A stretch of DNA of 64,000 nucleotides, taken from Amoebophrya sp. A120 (Eukaryota; Sar; Dinophyceae; Syndiniales; Amoebophryaceae). The stretch spans positions 3,757,697 through 3,821,696 of the forward strand of contig CAJINV010000005.1 of NCBI GenBank assembly GCA_905178155.1, given 5' to 3'. A model generated the notes under the pieces. The model ran no database searches. It saw only the letters and a list, made by a program, of their open reading frames with translations, and was not told the origin of the DNA. A program made the translations under genes and the position numbers. This document shows, piece after piece, positions 48,016 to 59,927 of this stretch; the first letter of the stretch is position 1, and every line of letters starts with the position of its first letter.

Positions 48016-51000
48016 TCACGCCAAGGCCGGCACTGAAGCTTCTCCTGCTGCACCCCCGGCAGCAGTTACTCCCGCAGATACCGAAGTAACCGCCTGTGGG
48101 CCTCCACATTGCAGCCCCGATGTCAGCCGTCCCTCGGTCTTCTTCGCGCCCTCGTACTCCTGCCAGAGAAGGGAAAACTCGTGGTTGAACTTCTCAAACA
48201 GGATTTCGTGGTTCTTCAACACGACAATGTTCTCCATGTTCCGGTTGGCGGCGCCGCTGGTCCAGTTGAAAGAGCCCGTGATCAAGTATTTGTTTCTGTC
48301 AATCACCACGAATTTGTGGTGCATCCGGGCTTTGTTTTCGTAATGTTCCTCGTAGTCCTGGGTGTGCGACCGCCGGATCTCGAAATTGAATCTCTCGAAG
48401 GACTTCAGAAAGTTGGTCAGTCTTTCCGCGTACTCTTCGGTTGCCGTCACGACGCTTTCCTCTTGGTCCTCCTCATCTAGATCGTAGTCGTAATGGTCCG
48501 GATGCTTCGTCCACCGCTGGTAAATCTCGTTTTCCAGATTGCCTTTTCGTAGCATGTTCAGCGGGCCGGTGCGGTGCTTGCTCTGATGCCGGAGCTTCTT
48601 CTGCTCGGCGAGAAGGGAGTCTCGCAGCTCATAGACCTGATGAACAGTCCAAATCACGGCCACATCTCCGATCTTTATTTTTTCCATAAAACCCCTACTT
48701 CTCCAATGGCAACGTAGCGACTAGTCCTGCAAAAGCTATCGCCATGCGTGACGCAAAACAATAAATAGACAGACGCTAATGACAGTCATCATCAAGAACT
48801 TTGACTTCCATATTTTCTCATACCAGTGTCTTCGCCTTTCCCCGCTCCGTTTTTGATTCCGTCAGCATGTTGTTGTCGACAGTGATCCGGACCCGCAGCC
48901 AGGGTCTGTGGGACAGTAAATCCGTCAAAGTTTCCACCATTTCTTCTTCCTCCAACTGGTGCATAGCCATGTCAATGGACTCTTCCGCTTGCCAAAAGAT
49001 TCTTTTCAATTTGTTCAGCATGGCCTTTTTATCCACCTGGTCCTTCTCTGCTTTCGTCTGCTTATGTGCAACCCGGTCTTCCGGGAAGAAAAGAACGTCT
49101 TCGACGACTTGGTTTTTGTTGCTTGTCGCAGGTCGTGCAGAGGATGTTGATGAGCCGGGAGCCTGTATTGATTTGAACCCTTGGTCATGAGATGAAGCAT
49201 TTTCCTCTTCCAAGCAAGCAAGTCTAGTAAGACTAAGAAGGAATGTGCAACAAATGCACGAATCCTGCTGAGCAAATTTGTTGCTTCACCATTCCAAATG
49301 CAAAAAAGAACAAATGCAGACAACTGAATCATAGGATCGGGCGACTTAGAAAAACTCGCTCTGATCATGTACCTCCGCAGCCACGACACCGCTTTCAGTA
49401 TCAAACGCGTTTTTCACGCACGTCCTCCTATTGTACACGTTCGCTGCCGCCCAACGGTCGATCAGTGTTCGGTCTTTCTCGACAATTTCTGTCATCGATT
49501 CCCAGGTTTCGACTAAAATCGTCTCCTGTGCCTGTTTTGTCAGCCGCCCGTCTCTCGTGAAAGATCTCCGGAGCTGGGCGGGACGAGGAAGACGGATCAC
49601 CGGAATTGGGGTCGTGGAGGAAGCTGTTGTAGAGGTGGCAACTAGCGCCAGGGAAGTGGTGGAGCCTGCAGGGTCACCACCACGGTCGGTTGATGTTGTA
49701 ACAAGTTGTTCTAGAGCAGTACTAGAATGATCTTGATGCAGCAGCACGCCCTCGCTGTTCAGAGTCAAATTCCTCGGCGCGTTTTCACTGGTGCGGCACG
49801 ACTGGTGTCGTGATGTTTCATCTCTTGCATCGATCATGTTGTCTACCCGTTGCTGCTGCTCAAGACCCGTAGTTGCGTCGTGGCCTACTGCTTCATCTTC
49901 GCACAAAGCCATTCGCATCTCCTGCTCCCGGACGAAAGCCGCGTAGAAGAAGCGGTGGCCGAGGGTGTATTTTGCTAAGTGCGCTGGGTCCCGGAACCGC
50001 ATGTCGAATTCGCGGATGTAGCGGGTAATCGCGTGCTCGTCACGAAGAACAACAACGTTTTCACGGTTCCACTCGAAGCCCGGGACTGTTTATGTGGGAT
50101 TTTTGACAGTGAAGATGTAGTTCTACAGCTGATTTCTACACTTTTAGTACCATTGCACTCAAAATATACATGATATAACAAAACCAAGAACCAGAATAGA
50201 GCGGCTTTCATTGTGTTTTTTTACACAACTTCCGCGATAGCAGCGCTCGCATTCCTGGTCCTGACACTACTACAGCATAATTACAAGCTTCTGCATTATA
50301 CCTGTCAAGTTCAGGCTCCCGGTCAGCACGAACAAGCCGTCGATGATGATAAATTTGCTGTGCATCCCTCGGTATTCGCCCTGGTAAATCAGCGTGACCG
50401 GAATCCCGTTGTCCAGAAACCGTTGGTACAGCTGGCGCATGCCGGGGTTGCTCGCCTGACGAGAATCTACCAAAATCCGTACGTGAACCTTTCTGTCCAT
50501 CACCGCTTTGTTGATTTCCTGTTCCACGTCTTTGTCTGTCATGACCCACATGGCAATATCGATCCACCGCTTGGCGTCTTTCAAATACTGGAGAACTTTC
50601 TTTTTGTTTTCCACGCCAGACCTTGTTGCGCGGCTGAAGTCGTTCTCCGTGTTCACTTCGGGAATTGAAGTTGTTGTGAGAGTCAGAGATGTCATGAGCA
50701 CAGAGAGGGGCGTGCTGTCACTCCAAGCGATGCTGGTCTTTTTATTTTGTGAAAATTTGGCATGTGTGGCGGAGGAAGAGCTGCTTGAACTACTGCTGCT
50801 GCTAGTACTCGAGGACGAACTACTAGATGACGAAGTCCCGGCAGCGCTTCCGGAGGAGACAGAGATGGTTTCATCCGACGCGACTTGCTGCATTCTATCA
50901 CCGGCGCTTTCATTTTGGGCATAGTGACTTGTGTCGCCCCGACTCCCTCGACGCGAGCTTGTGTCGTTCCGAATCGCAACGTCTGTCATGCACGTACTGG

Positions 51001-53043
51001 TAACCGAGCTGGTTTCGGCCTGATCGCCGCCGAATTTCAACGCTTTTTTCGCCAGAAAACTTCTCGCAAACTTCGCTGCTTCCTCGGAGCACTCGTGACT
51101 CGCCTCCGGCATGTCATAGACAGACGGGAGCAGCTCTTCGAGGAGGTTTGGCGAATTCATTGCATCATCATCTTCTTCCTCGAGCTGCTCCAGCTTCACG
51201 GGAACAAGCAGGGAACTAGGATGGGGCTCTTTTGCAATATCTCCAAATGAAGGAGCGGCGCGCTTGGTGTCTCTTTTGCTATTATTTGCGGCCGAAGACG
51301 ACGAAGGTGCAGCGGCAGCTGTTGCTCGTGCTCCCCTGTCTGTTGACCCGAAAAAGAAAGATTTCTTGTTTGCAGTGGCCACTTCCTGTTGCACCGCCGC
51401 CTGGATCTGCATGTCGCTTTCGTTTTTATCATCTTCTGTGTCTTGATGTTCCCTTGGGGGCAGCTCGATTTGCGGCATGGAGTTGTAGATATGTGGCAGC
51501 AAGTGAGCCATTGACGATGGACTCGACCCTGCAGCGGAGGAAGCCGCTAGAGGAGAGCTCGGCGGAAGAGTCGTCGACGCGTTGGAGAAACTTCTGGCTC
51601 TGTTCTTGTTCTTCCCGTTCCCCGAAATAAGTGCATGGGGATTGATCAACATTGAGTTCCTCGACGTCGATCCGGTTGTGCTGCTATTATCGTCCTCCAA
51701 AAAAGACGAAGCCATCGAATTCATTCGCTGCCTACTTGGGACTGACGTCACGGGTGAAACAGGTTCCTTCTCAATGATCTCCGCATCTACGTCCCCAAAC
51801 TCCTCCACCGCTTCTACCGGATTGAAAAAAAGCACGTCCGCGATCGCGTTCTCCGCAGTTTTCACCAACACGACATCTTCGTCTCGGTCGCCCTGCAGTC
51901 GGTAATTTTCCAGCAGTTCCCTTGCCGACATCCTGCGCTCGTGCGCCTTCCGGTTGAAATAACGACTGTGGACAGTTGTGTAGTCGGGTTCCTGATCCTG
52001 CTGCGTGGATAGAGGTTGTGCAGGAGAGGACGAGCTGGATATAATTGCCGCTGTGGAAACGGAATTTCTTACGGGAACTGGAGCCAGAGGCTGACTTGAA
52101 GCTATAACGGTAGTCGTGGCGCTCGTGCCGGCTCCGCTGCTTGAAGTGGTGGTGCTCGGAGCTGCCGTGTGCGTTCCTGTGCGGCCGGTTTTGAAAGACG
52201 AGGAACTCCTCCGTCTTTTTCTGTTTTCTTCGATTGCCGTGGCCACGTTCCAGCCCGCTAACCGCAACGAGTTCACTGCTCGCCTCCTCTGTTTCGACGT
52301 AATCGGACTCACGAAAGTTGAGTTCCGACTTGTCAGCTCGGCAATTTTCGCTTCTTCAGCTTCGGTGAAGCCAGCGTCGGTTGGGGGGGAAGTGAATTTT
52401 TGCTTCGTGCTGGACAACGATTCTGTTCTACTTGACGCTCCGCGCATATTCACATCCTTTCGCCGCCGTCGCGAGGAAGTAAGGGTAAGATCGGTTCTAC
52501 TCTTTTTTCTTGAGACTGATTCTTCTTGTTCTTCACGTGGGTTATTCCGTAGAAGAACCTCGGATTCTAGAGACTCAAGTGCATGCGGCCCTTTTCTTTT
52601 CGCTCGTGCCGCACTTTCTGCTGTGCTAGCCAAATTATTGTCAGTCCTGCTCTCACGATGAGCAGTCGAGGCGAATCGTCGCGCAGTAGGGGCTGTCGAA
52701 CCGCCTTGCTTGTTCCCTGTTTATCGAGTTTTTGTATGAATTCTGGCACTTGCTTATCCGTTGCATTGCGCACAACTGCACGTATTGCGACTAGGAAAAC
52801 GAAAATCATGTGCTGAAGTGTCGTGCGTGAAGAAGATGAACTTAAATAGCTGGCGCAATTCTTACCTGTATTTGGTCGTTCTTGCTCTCCTCCTCGACCC
52901 CCGCCGTTGGACCCAGCATTGAAAGCTGCTCCACCAGCACTGCTTTGCGCTGCCCCTGTCCCCTCAGCCGACAAAAGCATAAATCCAGCTGCCGAAAGCA
53001 AGCCGGCAGCACCCAGTGACGGCAGAAATGAAACTCGTCTCAT
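48016..53043 (-). CDS. Secreted phospholipase D-superfamily protein with two HKD motifs
   Basis: Five exons join in phase to about 1389 residues: 53043-52866, 52620-50302, 50085-49373, 49162-48824 and 48636-48016, all GT-AG. Exon 1 encodes a signal peptide (MRRVSFLPSLGAAGLLSAAG and on). Most of exon 2 is disordered and Ser-rich, with a helical NSLRLAGWNVATAIEENR segment resembling a UBA-type helix. Its end is a PLD half: KKVLQYLKDAKRWIDIAMWV, then the catalytic HKD motif MHSKFIIIDGLFVLTGSLNL near residues 812-832. Exon 3 continues that fold (FEWNRENVVVLRDEHAI). Exons 4-5 hold a second half: KRIFWQAEESIDMAMHQL, then MHHKFVVIDRNKYLITGSFN near 1288-1307. Two HKD motifs form one active site in this superfamily, hydrolysing phosphodiester bonds in lipids or nucleic acid. 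The halves resemble mitoPLD-type modules more than classical PLD1/2. Substrate unknown; secretion or organelle import inferred from the leader. Confidence 0.85.
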
Positions 53044-55028
53044 GGTTTGCTTTCTGCAGGAGCAGAATCTTTGAATTGCTTGTGCAAAACAAAAAAAAAT
53101 GTCCGAGTACTAGCAGCCACTTTTTGCAAGGCGGCTCTTCTTGGCTAGAACTACGACTATGGAAGAGTTGCACGTAATATGCAGATTAAAACTCGGTGCA
53201 AAAAGCACGACGTTCAGTTTAAATTCATTAAAAACGTTTGGATCATATGTATTCAATTTCGGCCGCGAAAACGACAATTTCGCAACATATCGTTGCCTCA
53301 ACGCCAAAAGATCTTCCCTACTTGCAGCTATCTCCAACGCCGCCTGCAAAGATCTGTGGCCCTCTCTCTGGGTACTACTTATTTCCGGAAGAGCGATGCT
53401 GTCTTAGAAGAAGCAACTGCAACAAGCGGTAGCTCTGTCATTAATCACAATATTTCAAAGTGCAATACGCTCGATTCAAAACTATCATACCACAGCGCCT
53501 CCTTTAAAGACAAAAAATATTAGGTGGAGACTGGTACCTGTAAACACGAGCCACATCAATCTATCGCACACAAATGGAACAAAGAAACGTAAAATTAAAA
53601 ACCTAGCAACGACGTGCGTCGAAAAAAATTGCATTGATATTGTCCACAGATATAATTCGTACAAAATTTCCACAATGTGATCGGAAACATAAACCTAGAC
53701 CTTCTATCAAAATGCAATCACGGAAGCAAAAAAGTTTCTAACTATACTTTTTAAAAAAGTGCCCATGAATGATGTGATATGCTTGTTCTCTTTGTACGCT
53801 AATCTTCTGCCAATGCACCTAACAAATTGCTTTTGCAAGAGCCGTCCAGCATCGCTTTCTCAGTTACTAGACTTCTTGCTCTTTACCTCGTCCATCACCG
53901 CAAAAAACGAGGGCCGCACTGTTTTTTACCAAAGAGTAAGGAAAATCAAAGTGACGATCTTGACAAAAAAGCCGCAGCCGGAAAATGAACGCAAAAGAAA
54001 TCCGCATCGCTAACGCTGCTGCAGCTGCTGCGTCAAAGTTTGTGCAGCTGGGTGATCCTCATGGTTTCGCTACTTATTCCAATTTTCGCGTTTGATCTCG
54101 ACTCTTCTGAACACAAATACGAGAAGTGGTTCTTCGCTGCAATCCGAAAATCGAAAGGGAACAAAAGCGCCTCCGAAGGAGGTGAATTTTTGCGCTGGAA
54201 AATCAGAACATCAGTGCGTGCGCATCAAGAACAAGATCACTCACGTTATTTCGTCTTAGGTACCTCTTTACAAGGACGACGAGAAACTTCACTATATTGC
54301 AATACAACATCGACAATGAAAAAATTTTTTACAACGCTCGTAGAAGATCTGAGGTCGACATTCCGGGGGCGCAGCACAGAAAAAAAGTCGATAGTCTTTC
54401 TTGTACTGGTATATGTTCATGAGGAAACATTCTACAGTGGGCAACCGGACAAGGAAACTCGGGGCTACACGATAAAAGCAGTGCAGTACTTCTAGTTCAG
54501 AAAGGTTATTTACAAGTATAGAACAAGCAGCACTGTATCTCTCGGTTACTACGACGACTAGATCTGGACACGTCTTTTGTGTGTACTAAGTCGTTGCGAA
54601 ATAATATTGAGCCTGTCGCAGTTGACAGACAAAAACTGTATAGTATAGCAAAAGAAAGAACTTTAGGTTTAATCATCCGTTCACAAGTGTGTCTCACTTA
54701 AAAATGACACTTTGAAACCAACACCATCAATGCTACTTCGCGTCGACCCCATTCGAATACACAGAAACCTGTGACGGCGACACAGCATTACGGTATTCCA
54801 AGTAAAAATCAGCCTCACTGCGCCGGCACAACCCTGCTGATACTTGTAGTCATGCTTGACAACATGATCAGAAATGCATCTGGCGATTGTCTCATGCAGC
54901 TGGCGCAAGACAACATGAGCTGCGGCAAAATACGGAGTGCTCTGTTTGATTTCGATACATACATGACACAAGTTTGCGCACGCACCATCACAGTGAAGGC
55001 GATTATAGTCAGAACGTCTCTCCCTTTC
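53044..55028. other. Intergenic, no gene seen
   Basis: About 2 kb of A/T-rich sequence between the PLD gene and the thioesterase gene. Frames of up to 150 codons occur on the plus strand but have no coding bias, domain or splice context. Confidence 0.45.
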
Positions 55029-56689
55029 TCATATTGGCTCGTCCAGTTTCAAATCCTCAAACACCTTCGCGATTTTCGGCATCACCCACTCTACCCACTC
55101 CGGATCGAGCAAGACCAGCTGGTGCGCCTTCATGTGCGGCGGGTCGGCGGGGAATACCTCCTTGAACACCTTCGATGTCACCGCGTTTACCGTGTGGTTA
55201 CCGTACCCGACGACGTTGTAGGCCATGCCACCCTGGTTCAGTGTGTCCCAGCCCCGCATCGGCCGGTTCGCGCAGCACCCGCCCGGGCCCTGGCGCCCGA
55301 CCTCGAAGTCGGCGAACGGGGTGTTGCCGTAGGAAACGGGGGTAAACATGCAGCACATCAGATTGGGGGCGGTCTGCTGGATGAAGACCTGATAATTTTT
55401 TTTCGTATGATCATGCTGGAATGCGTTTTTCGCATGACAGACACGTTCAGTCAAGCAAGAAAGACGTCGCACAGCAATGGAGGTAAGTATTGAAAAATCT
55501 TGTTGTATCTGTACGTTCGCACTCCGCTCCCACTTGGTCGTGATCATTTTCCGCTGGTCCTCGTCCATGCCATCCTCCTGCAATTTCTCGTCCAGCCGAA
55601 TCTTTACCGCTTCCACTTTCTGGTCCCAGGTTTTCGCCTGCTTATTCATCTTCATGGTCTGCTGGACCGGTGCGCGGTCCTCAATCACTTTGGTGTTCTC
55701 AAACCCCATCCGGAAGAAGTCGTAGGCCGACTCTAACAAGGGCCCGTGCGCCAGGAACTTCGGCATCATGTACCCGGTGTATTTTGTGTTGTAGCTCTGC
55801 GGCAGTTTCTCGATCGGGACCTTGTCGTGGTTCCTCCCGTTGTTGATGCAGGTCATGCAGGGCATCACGCACAGGCAGTTCGCGGTTTTGCACAGCTCCT
55901 GCAGCCCGAAGCACTGGTAGCAGCAGCCGCACGGAATCTGCGGGAAGTAGCAGGGCTGCGCCGGGCAGTAGAGCGGGCAGTGGGGCATGGGCTTCTGAAT
56001 CCAGTCGAGGCCGAGGACCAGGGAGGGGCACTGGTTTTTCATACGCAATTGGTGGTAGGTCTCGTTCATGTAGACGCCTGCAAAGGGTGGAAGATGTTCG
56101 AAACTTAAAGAAAGTTCAACTTGTAGCTTTTCATGCCTGTAAAGCATTTGTACATTACATGCTTATCTTGTTAATCGAGGTCGACGTCGATAGTGAAAAG
56201 CTGCCACGGCGGAGATAAAGAGAGCCAACGAGAACCACAAAGAAACCAAATTACAAGATCTTACTCCCTTATACCTCCCGCCGAATACGTGCTCAAGACC
56301 CATTTCCGACCCTTCTTCGCACCGGCCAACTCTAACTTCTCAATGATCGCATCCGAGTACAGCGCGCCGATCTCCGCCAATGACATCGTCCTGGGATCGT
56401 AGTCGATGTTCGTCATGAACGGGTGCTCTATGGCCCACAAATCCCGCTCGATCCCCAGCGCCTTCCAGATCTTGTGGAAGGGTCGGGTGGCTCCCCCGGC
56501 CGGGTGGACGAAGACCATGGGCGCCATGGTGTCGGATTTCGTTCCCTTCTGCACCTGGAACATCACCCCCTCCGAGTCGAGGGAGGATCTTTTGATCGGG
56601 ATGGGCTTTCCGGTCGCGTCCGTCGGCGGCATGGCGTAGGGAAATTTGGAGACAACTCCGCCGACCTTTTTTTGGGGAGAGGATGCCAT
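55029..56689 (-). CDS. Thioesterase-fold alpha/beta hydrolase with Cys-rich insertion
   Basis: Three exons join in phase to 445 residues: 56689-56275, 56077-55515 and 55388-55029, both introns GT-AG. The spliced protein follows the type II thioesterase pattern of polyketide, fatty-acid and non-ribosomal systems: MVFVHPAGGATRPFHKIW at about residues 55-72, WAIEHPFMTN, then the nucleophile motif WVLSTYSAGG running across the first junction into VYMNETYHQLR, putting the catalytic serine at Ser136. A histidine in GYGNHTVN (His391) is placed like the catalytic histidine. A striking insertion at about residues 170-215 carries about 15 cysteines in CPLYCPAQPC, CGCCYQC and similar clusters, suited to metal binding or disulphides. 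Such enzymes release or edit acyl chains on carrier proteins. It sits about 500 bases from the FkbH-ACP gene on the same strand, so a shared pathway is plausible but inferred. Confidence 0.75.
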
Positions 56690-57187
56690 TTTCGAGGGTT
56701 TAACTTGTTTGCATAAAGAATGTAGTTCTACTTATTCGTAGCAGTTGTTTATACAACGGTGAAAAACTTCTACTGATTGTGGTTCGCAACTGCCTACCAC
56801 AGTAGTTCTTTGCCTGTTCTGTGAAATGAATTCATCGAGATTTTTGCGGACGTCATCAGCTGTTCCGGCAGAAAAAGTATTCGCATAATTGGATGTTGCG
56901 GGAGTAAAACTAAAACTCGCTAGTGCAGCAAGCATGGCGACGACTTACCCTACCCGAAACCGAATGGTAGAAAGAAACTGGCACCGCTACAATGATGTTA
57001 CATGATTAAGACTTCCCAGCATGACTCCTACGCCCAAACGCATCCCTTCCGATGAGAGCTGAGGTGGTGCTGCTCCCAGAAGCATGCATTGAAATTGATT
57101 CACTGTCTACAAGTATCGATCCGACAAAGAATGAAAAAACGAGAAGTGGTCACAAATAGTGCACGATCTAAATAAACGCAAGACGGC
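56690..57187. other. Intergenic, no gene seen
   Basis: About 500 bases between the thioesterase start and the stop of the FkbH-ACP gene. A 67-codon minus-strand frame (56732-56935) has no motif. The short gap between these two genes contrasts with the 1-3 kb gaps elsewhere. Confidence 0.4.
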
Positions 57188-59876
57188 CTATACCACTTCC
57201 TCCTCTCCGCTCTGGCTTGCTCTCGAGTCAGCGATCGCTTGCAGGAGCAGATCGAGCCAGATTTCTATCCGCGGATTCCGCTGGTACTTGTCCACTTTCG
57301 AAACCAGGTCGATTTTCACGTCAAACCGCTTTTTCACGGTTCTCGCGACTTCTCCCAAACACCGGACCGCGAGAAAACTGTCCATCCCGAGAGTCGTTAA
57401 GGACCTCGTGTGCGCATTCGGACCGGTGAGGATTTCAGTGACTGAAATGTTGTCGACGGAAAGTTCCCCGAGAATACTAATCAACGCGTCGGTGACCCCG
57501 GCGGCCAAGGCATCTCGATCTATCGGCTGTAATTCTGCTTCTTCTTGTGCCCCGCTGCCACCAGCTGCTGAACTCGTCGCCAACTCCACACTCTTCCGGA
57601 TCATGGCCGGCACATCCACCGCTGCGAAAGTACTCGGTCTGCTGGAACCGCTTGATGTCCTTGCACTTGCAGCTGACGTCTTCTTCCCCGGGCTCGTGGG
57701 CTCGTTGACAGAAGCGCCGTAGGTATTTACGTTCTCTGGATCGAACACCGCGACTTGCAAAATCCTGTCTCGGTCGAAAACTCCGGACCAGGTGCTCTCC
57801 ACGGCTTCGAGCGAGTCAACATCCGTTGGTGTGATTAAGCCGAGCGAGCGGAGAAATTTCTGCGCCGGGAGATTTTTTCCGGAATTTTGGAACTGGATTT
57901 TCACTTCCGTGATATTTTTATTTGCAGCTGCGCCATCTACCAAATGCTTCAACATTTTGTGTTCCACACCGCGACCCAGAACTCGGCAGCTCATCACGAA
58001 ATTGTCCAAAACGAGGCGGTTTTTCTCCACGGACCAGAAGAGGACGCCGACCAACCCGTAGTCCCCGAACCGGTCCGAGACAAAGACCACGCTGCAGTTC
58101 AAGTCGCTCGGCATAGTCAGGTGCCGTTTCGTTGTGAAGTTGAATTGGTTGGATTTCTGCGTCAACTGCAGCACCCTGGGTTCGTTTTCTGGCTTTACCG
58201 CCTCGACTCTGATTTTCAAGTCCAGACTGTTGATAAAATCCGTGAAACTGGTCGCAGATTTCTGTTGCTCCTGCCGCGCAAACTCCACCCTGTATTGGTC
58301 CGACTTGCTCGCAGTACCAGCGGTAGTAGTACCTCCTGCTCCGTCTCCTCTCGTGTTTCCTCGAAAGTCGTCCAGTGGCCACAAGTGGTCTGCGAACTGC
58401 TGCGCTTGTTTGTCCCTCTGCTTTAGTAATTCTGGGACCATGATCTTACTGCTGTTGTTCGTCGTCCTCGCAGCTCCAGGCAAAAGAACCTCTCCGGCCT
58501 GAAGACTAATGTTGTTCTGTTGCTCAACATCCGCCTCGACGTTTCGAAAGGCTGGCACCTGAATCGCGGTAACGTTCGCAGTCGCTGGGTTGGCGCCGAC
58601 TTCCGCGAGTTCCATCGGGTTATCGTCTAAAAACACCCAACTCAAGTCGACGGTCAGATTCAGTTGCTCCGCTGCGGCTAGAATGTTCTGCGACTTCGGC
58701 TCCCAGTTGATCTTGTGAAGCACAAAATCGTCGAAGGAGAGAGGCCAGGGCTCTGCTGCTGGTGGGTTTTTAGTGCTGGTGTCCGTCATCTTCCCGGAGC
58801 CTTTACTATGAAAATCGAAGGCTTTCTTTACGTCGATTTCACTGTTCTTCGAGGCGGTTATCAACAGAATGTCCCCGTCGTCTTTGCGCTTCTTCAGAAG
58901 CTTCATCAGGGCGAGGTTCGCCTTCACTTCAAACGGCGCATTCTCCGAGTCGCCGACCTGCCCGGCCCACAGCGTGTTGTCGCAGTCACAAACAATCACT
59001 TTGGTTGGTGGCCGGCAGATGTCCGTAAGAGCGCGAGCGGTGTAGTAGGCGAGTAGATCGTAGCTGTGGGGATGTTGTTTTTGCTTGTCTGAATGTGCTT
59101 TGCATTTGGCTGTGTTATTTTGCAAAGAGAGCAAGAATGTGTCTGTGGTCGCCGTCGACCACCCCCATACACAACAGAACAAGAAAGACAGGCCGCAGTG
59201 GCATCGGAATAGAGCCGATGAAGTTCAAGTTCTCGCTTATCAAAAGCATCGCACTATACCCTTTCTTCGTGTAGGGAATCGCCCCTAGTTTATCCGACAC
59301 ACTGTCAAAATATTCTTCCGGGTCGCTAGTAAAGACACTGGTCTCGTCCCTCACCAAGTCATCCACTAAGACCACCTTACTGCAATCCTTTAGCCCGGTT
59401 TTCAACGCTGTCACCCACTGCCCTATCACCCCCCGCGACGGCACCGAAGATGAGGCAGCACTTTTGGAGTTCTTTCTTCTGTCTTCTGGACACAACACCA
59501 GCAACAATACCCCCTTTGCTTTTTCCGCTTTCTGGTAGGCCCGACAGGCCCTGGCCAATTCCTCGCCGGCGTTGGTGCTTGCGACATCGTTCCCAAAGTT
59601 GTCCTTGGTAACAGCGGTGTCACGGAGGTCGGAAAGCCGGATCAGGGCGATGTTGATCGCTAAAGCTTTGCGATTTGGGTCGGAGGTCGGACTTGGCAAC
59701 GTTGTGTTAGGATCGACGTAGAAGAGACTGCTGGCATTCAAGATGGATTGAAACACTTGGTTAAAGCCCGCACACGTGCACTCCACGTCCACTTCCGCCC
59801 AGCGGTCGGCGACCAAAGACGGCACCTCGTCGATGGTAAATGTGGAGGCAAAATTCAAAACGGTATGGGTCGACAT
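57188..59876 (-). CDS. FkbH-like glyceryl transferase/HAD protein fused to an acyl carrier domain
   Basis: Two exons, 59876-59260 and 59063-57188, join across a GT-AG intron in phase to 830 residues. The order is that of bacterial FkbH-type enzymes. The N-terminal domain has FNQVFQSILNASS. The HAD domain has VIVCDCDNTLWAGQVGD (nucleophile Asp232, Asp234), LLITASKNSEID and WVFLDDNPMELAEV. A GNAT-like domain near residues 490-640 has LTQKSNQFNFTTKRHL and VSDRFGDYGLVGVLFW. A C-terminal acyl carrier domain has the phosphopantetheine site LGMDSFLAVR (Ser768). In bacteria FkbH proteins take a glyceryl unit from 1,3-bisphosphoglycerate and load it on a carrier protein for polyketide extender or starter units. 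Here catalyst and carrier are one chain. No ketosynthase is in the window. The junction completes IPYTKKG into YDLLAYYTARAL, matching the family. The function in this organism is inferred. Confidence 0.88.
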
Positions 59877-59906
59877 CAGTACTTCTTTGTACAGGTACTA
59901 TTTCCA

Positions 59907-59927
59907 AGAGAGAGAGAGAGAGAGAGA
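59907..59927. repeat. (AG)n microsatellite
   Basis: About ten AG dinucleotides immediately upstream of the FkbH-ACP start codon, probably in its 5' untranslated or promoter region. Confidence 0.85.

Noticed and set aside
55389-55514. Apparent continuous coding frame of the thioesterase through this segment
   Set aside because: The stretch has GT-AG ends, is in phase, and its translation breaks the family pattern; it is an intron that happens to stay open.
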